Source: Blasia pusilla
Taxonomy: Eukaryota > Marchantiophyta > Marchantiopsida > Blasiales
DNA length: 64,000 nt
Direction: 5' to 3'
Assembly (NCBI GenBank): GCA_050084515.1
Contig: CM114271.1
Location: 47,616,001 to 47,680,000 of the forward strand
This document shows, one piece after another, positions 34,989-48,520 of the stretch (within the stretch, counting starts at the first letter, position 1; the number at the start of each line of letters is the position of its first letter). The notes below the pieces were generated by a model. It was not told the origin of the DNA, did no database searches, and saw only the letters and a program-made list of their open reading frames with translations. The position numbers and the translations under genes are program-made.

Positions 34989-37555
34989 ACCGACACAATT
35001 TGATCGCTTATTTGCTGCTGCTTCACTCCCTTTTCTCGCCCTTATTTGCAACTTGTTACTCTGCCAAGCTCTTTTGCCGCAATTCCTCTCATTCTCTGGG
35101 TAAGACTACCAGTGACTGCGGAACCCATCCCGCCGCTCGTGGCGAACATCACAATTTGTCGAACTTTCAGTAAACGTCTGATGATTGTCCAAGCGGAGAT
35201 CCGTATTGACCTGCAGGAATTTGTCAATTAATTACATAGGTCAGAAAAGACTGTACCAACATCACCAGAGAATTGATATCTAGAACGGGTGAGTGACTGA
35301 CAGCTAAAACCAACTCATCTTGCTTTCTTCTCGCGGTTTAGCTGCGACGTTTTTCGAAATTTGTACGGTAAAATTAGACGGATTTTCTATCCAGGTAGGC
35401 CTACGACTTACAGGCGACACGCTTTTTATTATTTCGATCACTCGACTCTTATAGTCGTCATAGAGAAATCCTAGACGAACATACACCTGGAATTGCGCGC
35501 TCTCCCCTACACCCTTCTCCGTGACCATCATCTCTCCCCAGTTCGCGTATCCAGCCGTACACACATCCACAACTGTACTAATCCTGACAAATGGCTCATG
35601 CTGCTCACGAACTTGGTAGAGCCATCCGGTTTACGCCTTTCTCCAGTGCTTCATTTGAAAATTTGCGAAAATACGAAGATCATATTACGACATGTTGCGG
35701 GAAGCTCACAGGTCCATTTTTGGACACCAGAGCTAGTTTGAGTTAGGGTTAGGGCTCCTTACAGAGTAGTACCCAGAGAGTCGCAGTGTAGCCACTTTCG
35801 CATCGTCGGGGATAAATGTACACAACCATCCTGGCGATGAGTGTCGAAAAGCTAACTTTGTCGATGGTTTGTTGATAACTACTGCCGGAGCTTTGAGGAG
35901 TCCGCGTTCTACATGCAGGATGTGCGTGGCTTGTCTCAAGACCCTGCGTAAACCGATACTCGTCAGTCCTCTCATCAGAAGCTTGGCTGCAGTGTAATTG
36001 GGAAAGGTCCATATTGCTTGTCTGATGCGCAGTTTCGTCTCTTAATTAGACGACTACCTAATTGCTTAAGTGGATAGTTCGAAGGCGGCGAAAATTCGAA
36101 GCTATCACAGCTTTGATGAAGTGAAAACACAGTCAGTTTTCGAAGCCAGGTTGTGAAAAGATTAAATTGAGTTCTCAGAAGCAGGGCTCAATCTTTAGGT
36201 CGAATCAAACTGGCCATACGCATAGCACTGCTATATAGTGTGCTCATAGATTTCTTGTATAGCACGTCCCGATATAGCCCGCTTCTATATTTCAATCAAG
36301 GCTTCAAACTGGATCGTCCTACGGCGTTTTCCTCGAGGATACATACCCGCGTTTTGATTCCCTCGCGGGGCTCAACTCCGGGTATTTGTGGGACTTCAGG
36401 CGTGGTACGAGGTTATGTACTTTTCAAGAGAAGAGATGAGTGCAAAGTGCGGAGGTTACCAATTTAGTAAAGGCCAGAGTGCTTCGGAGCGCTGAATCCC
36501 ACAACCGCGTGGACAGTGCGCTTAGAGTATTGCATCTGCGAATTGATACAGCGAGACTTGAAGATCACCGGTTATGGTGGGTGAACTCCCACACGTACTT
36601 CGATTCGAAGTGAGACTACGGGAACAAACCAACCAGTGCGTCTACAGTAATGAATCGGTGGATTGGTTCCTCGAGACTTTCGAATCAGTACGGACGGCAT
36701 AATCCACTGCTGATAATCACACTGCGTGTATTCCCACACACAAGTCACTTCTCTAGTAAGAAAACGCGCTTGCAGTCTCGCATGACTGGATTCAATCCGT
36801 GAGAATTTCGATTCCCTTCGAATCCGCGAGGAATCCCACACGACATGTTCGCTTCTCAGTGACACTTCGTAAAATAGAGCATCCCAAACATTCATAGAGC
36901 CCACCCAATCACAGCCCTTTCCTTCCCGAGCAGTCTGCTTACGTTCCAGTTGGCGCTACCAATCAGTGACACGCGTCTATTTATTGAAGGCTACTACAGC
37001 AGTCATACTCCAGCACCGGTGCGTTCTTGCCCACCAAGGTAGAGGAGGCGACGGTCCACCAACGGCAGTCGCACCAGGCGACGGTTTCTTCGTCGGACCG
37101 TCGGATACGTGGTACCAATTCAACGAGGGAAGTGTCGCGTCTGTGACAAATTGGACGGTCTGGAGCGACGGTAGAGGAGCGCCGCTCCTGCGAAGGAAGG
37201 AATTATTATTACAGTGCGGTGAAGAGGTCTGGACAGATTGTAAAGCGAAACTTTTTGCAAATTATTTCACAGAATTTGAAGTGTTCTTTGATAATTGTGG
37301 CGCGATGATTTGCGGATGCTCCGAAGAAATTGTAGCGCGAGAAGGTTTCGTGGAAATTCTGTACTCTGAGATCTATGAGATCGGCAGATTGTTTGATTGC
37401 GAAAGCTGGACTGGACTGGTGGACGTGGGGGCCAGCTGGGGTTGTTCACCACTTCTTGCTTATGGCTATTAGTGATCTTCCAATTTTGTGATGCTTGGGG
37501 AGAAATCTCACTCAGTCAAGATTTGTATTTCGAGTCTTTCCAAAACTGTAACCCA
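34989..37555. promoter_or_regulatory. Divergent intergenic region between THG1 and the xylanase
   Basis: THG1 runs leftward and the xylanase rightward from this 2.6-kb gap, so both promoters must lie here. A double telomere-like TTAGGGTTAGGG sits at about 35,745-35,757; the AACCCTAA telo-box is a known plant promoter motif of translation-related genes. Open frames at 35,304-35,570 (minus) and 36,966-37,472 (plus) have no ATG-start support or family match, and I do not call them genes. They could be untranslated exons. Confidence 0.4.
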
Positions 37556-40500
37556 ATGAGCAAGTTTTTCAAGAATTTAGGGCGGAAAGGAGTCGATCTG
37601 GTGAAGCGAAAGATGGACAAAAATGGTGATGGCGAGACTGGAGCTGCTGCTTTTGTTTCCGGTCCTGGTCCGGATTACAATATAGTGGTGAATCCCACCT
37701 TTACTGAAGGGACTCTCGGGTGGTTTGGCTTAGGATGCTCTTTGTCTGTGGGCACGACAGGCGGATCTACCTACTGCATTGGTTATAACCGCAAAGAGCC
37801 GTGGCAGGGTATTGCCCAAGAGATCGGCGAAAGATTGGAAACTGATGTTGAGTACAAAGTGGAAGCTTGGATTGGAATTGGAGGAAACGCAGAAGAAGCC
37901 ACCGTTTCGGCCACCTTGAAGGTCGAACATGAATCAGCAAATACTGACTACTGTTGGATAGGAAGGTCCGCTCCTAATCCATCCGTTTTCTCTCTCTAAA
38001 CTGCACATTCCTCGAAGACTTTTAGGAATCTTACCATACTGCGGAGAAATTCTTTCACCTTGTTGTCTAAAGACGATGCCATGCTTTGGGGAAATATACG
38101 AGGAATTTCTCGGACCCTAATAGGATACATGCTTTGCTTCTGTACGATGGAAGGAATAGGAGATACCGTATGCCTTCCATGTGCTCATATATTGCAAGAA
38201 TAGATTGTTAAGTGGATTGCCGATTTGGTCGGGCCTTTGCGTCGACGTTCATCCACAGACGCATCGGTAGAACTCAGAGAAATGGTTTCCGAAAGTGGTC
38301 GCCTATCCCGTAGGCTGACAAGTTACTTGTTGTACAGTGCGCAAGTTACAAGGGGACAGTGGGTACTCCTGTCCGGCAATCTTCGGGTCAGCAACCTGGG
38401 GCAAAAAGCCGTGCTGTACATGGAAGGCCCCCGTAGTGGTGTTGACATTTTCGTCAGCAGCGTTGCCGTTGTACCTTCGATCTCCAATAGCCCCCTATCG
38501 GTGAGATTACCTCTTTTGCTCCTAATCATTATCGTTGCACTTAAAGTAAAGTAATGCCTTGGAGAGGCTCAGCACATCAAGAATGGTATGAACCAGCTGT
38601 CACTGCTTTCTCTCGTCCTTTTCGTCTGTATCCAATTGCCACGATCCCTGCGCGAACGAACAACCCGTGAACTCTAGATTTAAATAGATAGGAACAATCA
38701 AACCGATAGATACGAAATAAGGAAAGTAGATTGTAGTTCAAACTCATAGTGATACTTCAAGGTTTATGCAAGTTCCTTAAGACCAACCATACTGTTTTGT
38801 GCTTAGATGTACATCTCTCGTGCCAGTTGGGTACAGACGGAAATGTCGAGAGTAGTCACCGACCGATTTAGTCAGTTGGTTGAGTTAGTTAGTGAGTGCT
38901 GGCAAGATTTCTGTTCTGGCTCTGAAGTACACACATTTCTTGTCTTTATTTTTCCAGGGTAATCAGCCTCAAATGTTGGACGAACAGGTAAGCATCAGAG
39001 TCATGGGAATTATCAACCGATCACAGCACTCTGTATTGTTATTCGACCAGTCGTTGGAGTATTGTATTCTAGTACCTAAAAGCGATCAAATGTTTAGAAA
39101 CCTTGAAAGGCACAAAGGTTACCGAACTTTTTGGAGGCCACGACTGAGAGGGGGTTGGTAGGAAGTAGCTTGATAGTCAGCTTGATCTTCTAAACCTTTG
39201 GCACAGGTGAGTTAGACCCATGTAGCTCGTACCTTAGTTAGGATTCAGAATATCCTTCGTAGGCAATACTCTAGGATTGACATCAAATGATAGATAGAAC
39301 CAGGAATTGGCTCCTCTAGTGGTTGAGGCCCGATGCAGGAATGCCACTGTAATGATCTTCGTGAAGATGACTGTCCTTAATTGTATCCTCTGCTAGAGAC
39401 AAACGATTTATTCTTGGTTTGTGTGTCGTCAAGTCTGTTCTTGCCTGAGGATAGTATATGGATTTGTTTTTGACAGACAAGCAGCGCTCTAACTAGAGTG
39501 CCACGAGGCCTCATCCAAAACCATACATTTGAAGATGGTTTAAAGGGATGGACTCCAAAAGGTTGCCAGACGTCTTTGAGTCAGGGCATGAATGGTGGCG
39601 CTGTTCGGCCTTGCAGTGGGAAGTACTTTGTTGTAGCATCAGGACGAACAGAGGGATGGCAGGGTATCGAGCAAGATATAACAGGACGCATAGAGGAAGG
39701 TACTCTTTACGTGGTGACTACCATGGTTCGTATCAATGGGCCTATAACTAATGCAACGGTGCTGGCAACACTGTTTCTATCAGGAGACAACGTCAAGGAT
39801 CAATATATGACTCTAGGAAGGTACCTTGTCGATAGCAAACTTCTTCTCAGCTGTCTGTTTGCCTCCACTTGATGGCACCCTAAGCTGGCTATTGGATGTC
39901 ATTTCCACCAGTGGTAGTCATAGGTGCGAATTTCCTCGAATCTTGTACCCTACGAGAATTAGTCGAGCACCAATATATGGATGACCAATTGATAGGTTTT
40001 TCTGTTTTATTTCATCGCTTGCCACTTTGTTGAAGTCAAAATTAAGTCTGATGCAATTATGGTGAGGAAGTTTTGGGGGTGTCCGATGAATATATTGTAC
40101 TCTGAGGGTGGCAACAGTATGAATAGAATTTGAGGCTTACCCGGTCGAATTGCTTATTGGCACAGCGTGAACGCATCAAATACGGAGTGGACAGAATTGA
40201 CTGGAAAATTTCTTGTGAATAAGGTACCAAAGCGTGCCACAGTTTACCTCGAAGGTCCTCCAGGAGGTGTAGATATTCTTGTGGACAGTCTCAGCGCTTT
40301 TCCTCCGGTCAGAGCCAAACCTGCAGGGCCTCCAACTTTTAAGGTCAGTATATATTCATCGATCATGTGTAAAGAGAATGAAGCTGTTGACCCGCTGTGT
40401 TTTGTAGGCGTTATTGAGATATGACTACTGGATGAGGGGTTATGAGATGGATATCTCTCCGAAACTTTGTCATTTGGTATTTACAAGAAACATCTCATTT

Positions 40501-42679
40501 GCCTTGATTTAGTCTGGGATGAAATAATGCTACATTTCAGTAAGGTACTTGTCCGCTTCAAAGTTTCTGAGAGCAGGTTATCTCCATGCTGTAAGTAAAC
40601 ACTTCAATGATAGTCAAACTTTTCCTTCTCTGAGTCTTTAGAGGCCCACCTCCTTGCAAGCCTACTACGGCTAGTAGAAGTCCATGTCATTGTAAACTAA
40701 GCTTACTCTGAAATTGCAAGTCGCTTCATTTTCAGAAAGGACACGTAGTGAAGGCACTCGTCAACTAAAGGTGATGCGCTACTTTCACAAACTTCCGTGG
40801 CTGTTTCTGCTAGACTTGAAGTTTCATTTGTTGTCTAATATTGGGTTTGTCAATGTTCTTCACTGCAGGATCCAAAATACGGTGCAAACATTGTGAGAAA
40901 TAGTAACTTCGATAACGGTTTAGCTGACTGGTTCCCTCAAGGTTCTTGCCGGTTAAATATTGCTTCTGGAAGCCCCTCTTACTTGGGTGTTGCTGCACAG
41001 AGGTCCTTCATAACGACAGCTCCACCAGCACTAAGTGGAACCTTTCTGCTAGTGACAAATCGTTCCTATGATTGGGAGGGTCCTGCACAGATTGTAACAG
41101 ATAGAATTCAGCTGTTCATGTCCTATCAAGTCACAGCATGGGTTGCAACAAGGTCACATCAAGCACCAATGAGTTACAAAGTGGATGTTTGCCTGAGTGT
41201 GGATGGAAAGTGGCTACAAGGGGGCGAGGTTATGGCAGGTGAATCCTGGACGGAAATTGTAGGATCGTTTCGATTAGAGAAGAAGCCTGAGAAAGTGATG
41301 GTCTACCTTCAAGGCCCTGGCGCAGGTGTGGATATGATGGTGGCAGGACTGCAAATATTTGCAGTGGACCGATTGGCAAGAGTGCCTATGCTACGCGACC
41401 AAGCAGACAAAGTAAGTTAGCATCTGGACGAGGATTCAATTGTTACCCATGGACAGCCTATCCCTCTCGCGAGTGTGTGTGGAATGGCTCTCGGCATTGA
41501 CCCACGTCTAGATACTTAATTTTCTTACGTATCTTTGTTGACTTCGATTTGATTTGGTGTATGCAGGTTCGCAAGCGTGATGTGGTTGTAAGGCTTCGAG
41601 ATTCAAATGGGAACCTTCTTCCGCCAGGTACACGGGTTTCCATTAAACAAACGAGCAACAGCTTTCCAATTGGTAGTGCAATAAACCATTACAGTCTTGA
41701 GAATAAAGCCTATAAGAAGTACTTCGCGGAGACTTTCAACTGGGCAGTATTTGAGAATGAGCTAAAGTGGGGTTGGATTGAGCAGACCCAGGGTGTAAGC
41801 AAATTTGAGAATGCCGATGAACTCTTGGAGTTTTGCTTAACCAATGGAATACAATGCCGAGGGCATTGTATATTGTGGGAAACAGACGACACTGTCCAAG
41901 ATTGGTTAAAGATCTTACCTCCACCTCAGCTAGCGGAAGCCGTCCAAAACAGGGTCTCCAGCCTTTTGTCACGTTACAAGGGCAAGTTTCGGCACTATGA
42001 CGTTAATAATGAGATGCTTCACGGATCATTCTACAAGAATAAGTTAGGTCCTCAATTCCTGCCGTATGTTTTCCAGCTTGCCCATCAGTTTGACCCTGAG
42101 GCTGTACTATTTGTGAATGATTATCATATTGAGGACGGCTGTGATTGCAACTCATCGCCGTCGATGTACATCGAGCATATTCAAGATCTCAGAGCCCAGG
42201 GTGCCCCTATTGGGGGTATAGGTCTACAGGGCCACCTTGACGTTCCTGTCGGACCGGTTATTTGCCAGGCTCTTGATCAACTAGGTACACTAGGAATTCC
42301 AGTATGGTTCACGGAGGTAGATGTCGAATCTATCAACGAGTTCGTCAGAGCCGATGATTTGGAAGTGGTTCTGCGCGAAGCATTTGCCCATCCTTCTGTT
42401 GAGGGGTTTATGCTGTGGGGATTCTGGGAGGGTACCATGTGTCGGAAAAACGCGCAGCTAGTTGACTCGGACAAGAGAATTAATGCAGCTGGACTCAGGC
42501 TCAGTGCTCTAAAGCGGGAATGGCTAACAAACTTGGAATCTGAAACAAGTGGGAACGGCGAGGTAGTTTTTCGTGGGTTTCATGGCACATACACAGTATC
42601 GGTGGAGGGAGGGGGGGTCTCAAAGAACTTTGAAGTTGTGAAGGGTGTTGGTCACTTACAGGTTGACGTGGCTCTTTGA
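37556..42679 (+). CDS. GH10 endo-1,4-beta-xylanase with three CBM22-like modules
   Basis: Hydrolyses beta-1,4-xylan backbones of the cell wall. Seven exons join in phase: 37,556-37,965; 38,338-38,500; 38,958-38,987; 39,477-39,820; 40,166-40,343; 40,869-41,411; 41,567-42,679. They give 926 residues, close to the ~917 I recall for Arabidopsis XYN1 with the same architecture. Each carbohydrate-binding module has the N-F-D/E-x-G-L-x-x-W start, a W-x-G-I/P middle and a Y-L/M-E/Q-G-P...V-D end: about residues 38-190, 202-375 and 376-556. The GH10 barrel (557-926) holds the acid/base Glu of D-V-N-N-E (residue ~705, near 42,011) and the nucleophile Glu of F-T-E-V-D (residue ~806). Start: first ATG in the open frame (MSKFFKNLGRKG). 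No signal peptide follows; a hydrophobic stretch upstream is in frame but has no ATG. XYN1-type plant enzymes are also known to lack a classical signal. Confidence 0.92.
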
Positions 42680-44880
42680 TCTCCAACTCAATCTGATCTT
42701 TAGCAGTGAAGCTGTCGGAAGCTGATCCAAGCCAGAGACTCGGTGCATATTCTGAAAGCAGTACTTGTATAAGCAGGGTACGATCCAATTGGCGGACGGC
42801 ACAAGGGTTCTGAAAGTTAGTTACCGATGAGATTTCTTAAGATCAAGTAGGAGGAACACGGCCATTCGCTCCATTCTGATGCAGCTAATCATCGAGACGG
42901 CCAACCTCCTTGTTTACTGGTTCACGGGGTGAGAATTGAGTGGCGTTGGAGATAGGATTTGATATCCAATGTCAAACCTGGGTACCACCGACTTTCTGAA
43001 CAGGCTTCGAAGAGATTCCTTATTAATTTCGTGATCATGTGCAGCAGTTGGGCGAAAACCTACCTAAACTGGTTTCAGACTGGGACAGAAGTCTTCTTCT
43101 GCCGAGATGTTATCCGAAAACGGAGAGCAAGTTGCCAGATTCAGCGGAAGAAGAGACTTGCATAGGCTATCAATACCTTGTTCTCTGTTGCTTATGGATA
43201 AAATATGTGTATTTTTAGAGAATGTACGAATTTTCGATACACGGTTTTGAAAGCCAACCTTCATCATAATTTTGAGCGCAATGGATGACGTGTAGTTGAC
43301 ACTGATGGTACTTATCCTCCAATCTGGTGACCGTATCAAAAATTTGATTTGTGCTATTTGTGCAGGTTTTGACTCCTTGAGTCCCCCTCTTTTGTACTTC
43401 CGATGGGTTTTCCATCACTCGTTTTTATCGAAGTGCATCTTTGATCCAGTGCAAAGGGACGTTCATGGGTCTCTGAAGCCGTACACGATGGACAGCAGCA
43501 CTACTTTAGGGGGAACTCCATCTCGAACTGCTGCACCAGTGTGTATATCAGCGATTGTCAATTGGGCTTCCTGCCCATTATTCGCTCCGCCTTAAGAGCA
43601 CGAGTGTTATGACCTCTCACCCATAAGCACGAATCCCTTAAATTGCCGCGGTCTTGCGGTTAAGACCGTTTAGTGTAGGTCTTAGGGTAGGCCTCAGAGC
43701 CAGGCGCCTCGGCAGGGCTTTAGGATCGACAGTATCCGGATAACGGTTGGCGGACACGCCCTTTAAGCGCTCGGCAATCTGACTATGGTACACGTCGACG
43801 GGTTTCGCTTTCGGCTCATATCGGATATATTCGGACGGAATTCTGTTCGACGTCTCTCACTTTTGTTCCGTGGGTCTGAATGCCGACTTCGGATTGCCGT
43901 CCGTGCGACGTGGGTGTGACTGCCGTCCGACGCTTGAGCACCGTCCGTCCGTCCGTCCCCTTTTCCCGTGTGTTTCGTTTTCCGTTCCGTACTACGTTGC
44001 CGCCGCTGTTCCCTTTTCAAACGAAGCGGTTCAGATCGGATTAGCCCCGACGATTAGCCCTAATCGTTCGTGTTTAGGTGATGGAAACCGGAATACTCTG
44101 GGCTTCGTATTGTGAACTTGCAAATGTGTCGTGGAGTCGATGATTAGTGCAGATTAGTGACGATGAAAGATTGGATTAAGACATGATTAATCCGAAGTTC
44201 CTTTCGCTTGGTAGTGATTTACATCCATCGCAGCAGCCCATTCGGATTTCTTAGCAGCTCAATGTGATGTCATCGTATGGACGACATTTTCACTAGTATC
44301 ACATTTCGGTGTGTGAAAGATATGCTCCATTGAGGTTTCTTGCTCGAATTTCAGTTACACATTCCATTGTGTTTTTTGAACGTGGTAAATCGTTTCCAAA
44401 TGATTAACTTAAACCCAATGAAACACCTATGCTTGCCATCTCCTCGTACATATGATATAATCACTCACAATCACCTCTCCCGTGCCCCCGAAAGCAGGTA
44501 TTCAATCCCAAAAGGAAGTGTTTTCTAATCCGGCCTAGCCCCGAATAATCACAAATCCACCATGATCAGATTCTCATGTTAGCAAGGTATCAATTCGGAT
44601 ATCAAAACTGTTGGTGGTGATAGTAGAAAGGATTTCATTCATTTGAATATGACTATAAGTAAAGCGGATGCTGAAATTATGCTGTAATTATACTGATTCG
44701 TTTATTTGAACACGGACCTCATTGTGTTCGTATTGTGATGTTGCATCCTTTTATGTAGGAGTTAATCCAAGATCTTCCAAGCATTTCATAGTATTGTTCC
44801 TGCCTGTCTTCATGGTGAAATATACTAAATACTCCGGTAATTAGACTGTGATAGGATCCAGAACCCCTTGCCTCGTCCAT
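42680..44880. other. Intergenic DNA, no gene recognised
   Basis: Short frames only. The part at 43,640-44,060 is richer in CG than its surroundings and contains runs of CCGT (about 43,940-43,960). Nothing diagnostic of RNA genes was seen. Confidence 0.4.
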
Positions 44881-44886
44881 TTTTAA

Positions 44887-46480
44887 GTGAACATCTCAAT
44901 TGGTATGGTCACCGTAAAGAGGCATGGATCCCAGCAGAACGGGTTGACAACTTTATCCATGGTGAAGAACATAGGCCACATTTCCAAACTACCTTCTGAA
45001 AAAGTAAGACCGATATATCTGGTCAGAAATGTGTCACCATTCGATATTGGTGCGCATATGGGTCGCATGATTACAGGAAGTCGGCTTGGATCTCCTTTCC
45101 CAAGGATGTCTTTGACCCTAACACTCGTCCCAAACGTGGGAAGGGTAGTAGACCGGAAAGCCAGAGCAAACGCCTTGGCCTATCTTAAGGCCGGGGATGT
45201 CAATTCCACTTTGCGGTAATAATTCCAGTAGATCGTCCTGGTTTTTGTATGTTGAGGCACTTGCACACTAAGCATGTAGACAAGGAGGGTCATGTATGCA
45301 ATGGTGACTTAGACAAGACGACGGACATTACAAATGCAATTGTTGCCCCAAAACTGAGTTCGCATTGTAGGGACTTTGTAGAGCGCTTGTTACGATTAAA
45401 TATAAGCCCTTCAATATCATGAAAGAGCATACGAGGTGGATCTGTGTCCACGTTTGCGAGAACCCCACTCACAAACTTGCGTGGGGGAGGGATGCCATGC
45501 TAAAGGCCCAAGATATTTTGAATATTAAGTATTCAATGCGAAGACGAGAATAGGGATATGATGGAATGGATGATGCAACTGCAATTCAACATTGGGTACG
45601 AGCACATCCAAAGAATGTCATATACTATAGGGAGGAAATCTCCAAGTTGGACCAGCCATTTTACCTTGTGCTTTCAATACCTTGGATGCTCTTGAATCTC
45701 ATAGAGCTAGGGAACAGCGGAGCCATACCCATGGATGCCACGCATGGCACCAACACTTATGAGGTTTTTTTTAGTGCCAACACCACCTTCATACTTGCTG
45801 AAATCTGTGTTTATTATACTATGAGCATTCTGCGTATTGTGTGTTCAGATATTTGGTTATCAAGCGATTAGCACAACTGCACGTACTAGTCTGGAATGTG
45901 TATCCCTTATCATTTATTAGAACTACAAGAAGTATCCATTCCACCTTTTGGGAACTTATGTCAGAGTTTTGCCATGAATTCAGCATGATCTTATTCTAAA
46001 CACAAGGTTACTTATGTTCACAGTATCAATTATTCACTCTGTTAGGATTTGATAAGTTCCAGAACGGCCTGCCATTAGTATGGGCAATCCTACAGCGTCA
46101 TCAACATCAAGATCTGGTGGAGACCTTATCCCAAATCAAGGATTGGCCCAATAGTAATATACAAGTCGATTGCGGGCAAGGACCAAGCGCAAATCAATGG
46201 AAGCCCTCTTGCTTCATTGTAGATGATTACAAAGAGCACAATTGATGTTGAACATTACCGTAACTCTATGGAAAGTAATATTCCGGAACATGTGGAATGT
46301 TGTATTCAAATTTTTTTCTCACTTGAACATTGCAAAGTTGGTGTTCCTGCAAAAAATAATGCATTCAATCCCCGTGAGGAAGTTGGCTCGAGGGTTGGCT
46401 TGGTGTTGCTTCGGGAAACATGCTTTAGTTGTTACCATGTAAGTATGTTAATAAGTAGTGGTAGTTTAACCTAGTCAGGA
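44887..46480 (+). pseudogene. Decayed MULE/FAR1-like DDE transposase
   Basis: Fragments in changing frames give the order of a Mutator/FAR1-class transposase. A C-x-F-x-F block and C-M-L-R-H-L-H-T-K-H lie at about 45,190-45,290 (zinc-finger-like). Q-H-W-V-R-A-H-P-K-N-V-I-Y-Y (about 45,580) comes next. M-D-A-T-H-G-T-N (about 45,730-45,755) carries the first catalytic Asp, and I-V-D-D near 46,220 the second. The V-F-F-S-A frame after the first block looks like intron up to an acceptor near 46,045 (TCTGTTAG), where F-D-K-F-Q-N-G-L-P resumes the domain. Several stops occur. It is unrelated at sequence level to the transposase at 55.9-61.1 kb. Confidence 0.6.
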
Positions 46481-47600
46481 GCGTTCCACAAGACATAACC
46501 GCATTGATCGTCCCGGAAAAACCTGTAGCGTCATCCGCACTGTACATCTTTCCTCTATATTAGTCATGGCTATGCGAGATAGTAGCAACTAAAAAAAATG
46601 CTTCGGATGGCCTCCATACCCTACCCCTGAGGTCTTCTCCTCTTCATAAAGTCTTAGCGGCCTAAACTCACGACCTCTAAGTTAGTTGTAACTAGAGTTG
46701 TCCCTAATCGCCACTTACGAAAAGACGCTTAGGATTAATCCACTCCGCTTGTCGATGGAATGGAATGAGCTTCTGGAATGGTGTTGGTGGTTTGGTTTGC
46801 ACTCGTAGTAGAACGGAAACCAATCGGCCTTGAACACACTGAATGGAGTGTTCAAATTGTGAACACCTCGCGAGAGGTGTCCAATATTGCCCGAAAATGC
46901 ACCTTCGGCGTTGAAGTTATTCTTTTCGTATATTCATTCTTCTCACAATGGAGACAAAAAGAAAGCCTTCATTCACCATGGGATTTTAATCTTAGATGAA
47001 ATCTCACAAAAATGCTTTCATTATAGGCAAATACAAAGTTCATGTCACATTTTTGCCTATTTTTTGCCTCAGAACTGCACTAGTACAAGAAAATGTACAT
47101 CCTGCACTAGAACCGAATGTGCTAGTAGCTCATCAGTCACAATAGCGCCTCCAAGCTTGCACCTGAAAATAGAAAACTCATACATAATCAACATATATGG
47201 GAGATGCAAATGGGGAATGCAAACTAACTATATGTACACAAGTTCTATCCATTCACCTGTTGTGAAGTTTCAAGAATGTATAGCATTCGGTATAGCAGGC
47301 TGGAGTGAGGCAAAAGCACGACCGTGGCCGAAATCCCTGCTCAACACAAACATGACAAACATGTCAAGGCAACAAGCAAGGGAGTAAACAGAAAGCTACT
47401 CAAAGTTGAAAATGCCAATAATGCAAAGAACAAAAAACATTGCAACGGAGTGCCTCACCTGTGCAAGGACAAAATGGCAAAACTAATCCTTCCATAAAAG
47501 CGGAAAAACTGATCCTTCCATCCATCTCCTACAGAAAATTCCTAAGAAACAGAACGAAGACACTCACATGAAGGAAAGCAGGGGGTTGGTATTCTGGCAG
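46481..47600. other. Intergenic DNA, no gene recognised
   Basis: One open frame at 46,887-47,387 has no family resemblance and an irregular composition. The region ends at the GA-rich border of the large element. Confidence 0.35.
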
Positions 47601-48132
47601 GAGAGAGGAAGAGAGGAGAAGAAGAGAGGAGAGTCTCTCTTCAAAAAAAAGGGCCAAATCCTCCTCCTCTCTTCAAAAATTTTTGACATATTTGAAATTT
47701 TTGTTTGCTTTCAAATTCATGAAATCTTTAGAAGAAAGTAGGTAGTGGTCCACATTCGGGCCTAAAGAAACCTCCTTTTTCCAGGGGGCAAAAAACAAGT
47801 AGACATCATAAGACCACTACATCACTCTCCATGTGAGCCTAAGTTTCTTCACATTGCCTGTCTCAGTCTACAATAAGCTGTGCCCAGGGGTATTTTTGTT
47901 GGAGGGCCATTGGCAAATAATTTGACCAGAAGTAGCAATCTCATCTCAATGAAATGATCAAATAAAGACCAACTTTGTGAAATGTGAACACATGAGATGA
48001 TAATTGAACCAAAATATTGTTAGCTGTCTGGAGTAAAGAGGAACTAATGTCCCTTCATTCAGATCCTAAATCTGAGAAACCGAGAAGCTGCACCCCTCCC
48101 AATCCGTCGGAATTTTACAGGTTGCAACTCTT

Positions 48133-48520
48133 GCAACCCGTCCGAATCAGATGGCTTGCACCCCTTGCAAGCAAGCTCACCATAACAAAGGAAAGATTTT
48201 GAGAAGTGATTCCATTCCACCCTGCACCCACGAAAATCCAATAGGTTGGGAGGAGGAAATGGCAATCCGACATGTAGTAGGAATCCTGCACATCTTAGAC
48301 AAGAAAAGAAGCCTACAACTGGTTTGACGAATCTAGGGGAACGAGCCAAAAGTGAAAAAGCCGGCCACAATGCGTCAGAAGTTGGTCTCATAGGAAAGAG
48401 TCCGATCACTCAAGCAGCCAACATGTCGGAATCCGACAGCTTGCCTGGAAATGGTTTAACATTTGCAGTGGTCAAAAAGTGAAAAGTTGCAACCCGTCGG
48501 AATCATACGAGTTGCAAAAT
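48133..48520. repeat. Outlying copies of the 27-nt palindrome
   Basis: Imperfect copies at 48,133-48,159 and 48,488-48,514, plus a partial one near 48,423-48,445 (GTCGGAATCCGAC core). They are the leftmost members of the family. Confidence 0.7.

Noticed and set aside
35042-35227. Mitochondrial presequence-like peptide upstream of THG1
   Set aside because: It is in a different frame from the THG1 start and ends in a stop. Without RNA evidence it is more likely 5' untranslated sequence.
35745-35757. Telomere repeat tract
   Set aside because: Only two TTAGGG units. It is better seen as a possible telo-box in a promoter region than as interstitial telomere.
36966-37472. 168-codon frame just upstream of the xylanase
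   Set aside because: It is not in phase with the xylanase start and has no recognisable domain. Possibly 5' untranslated sequence.
40714-40780. Extra linker exon in the xylanase gene (before module 3)
   Set aside because: The phase does not match the flanking exons, and the phase 0 reading has a stop. Direct joining of 40,343 to 40,869 keeps the frame.
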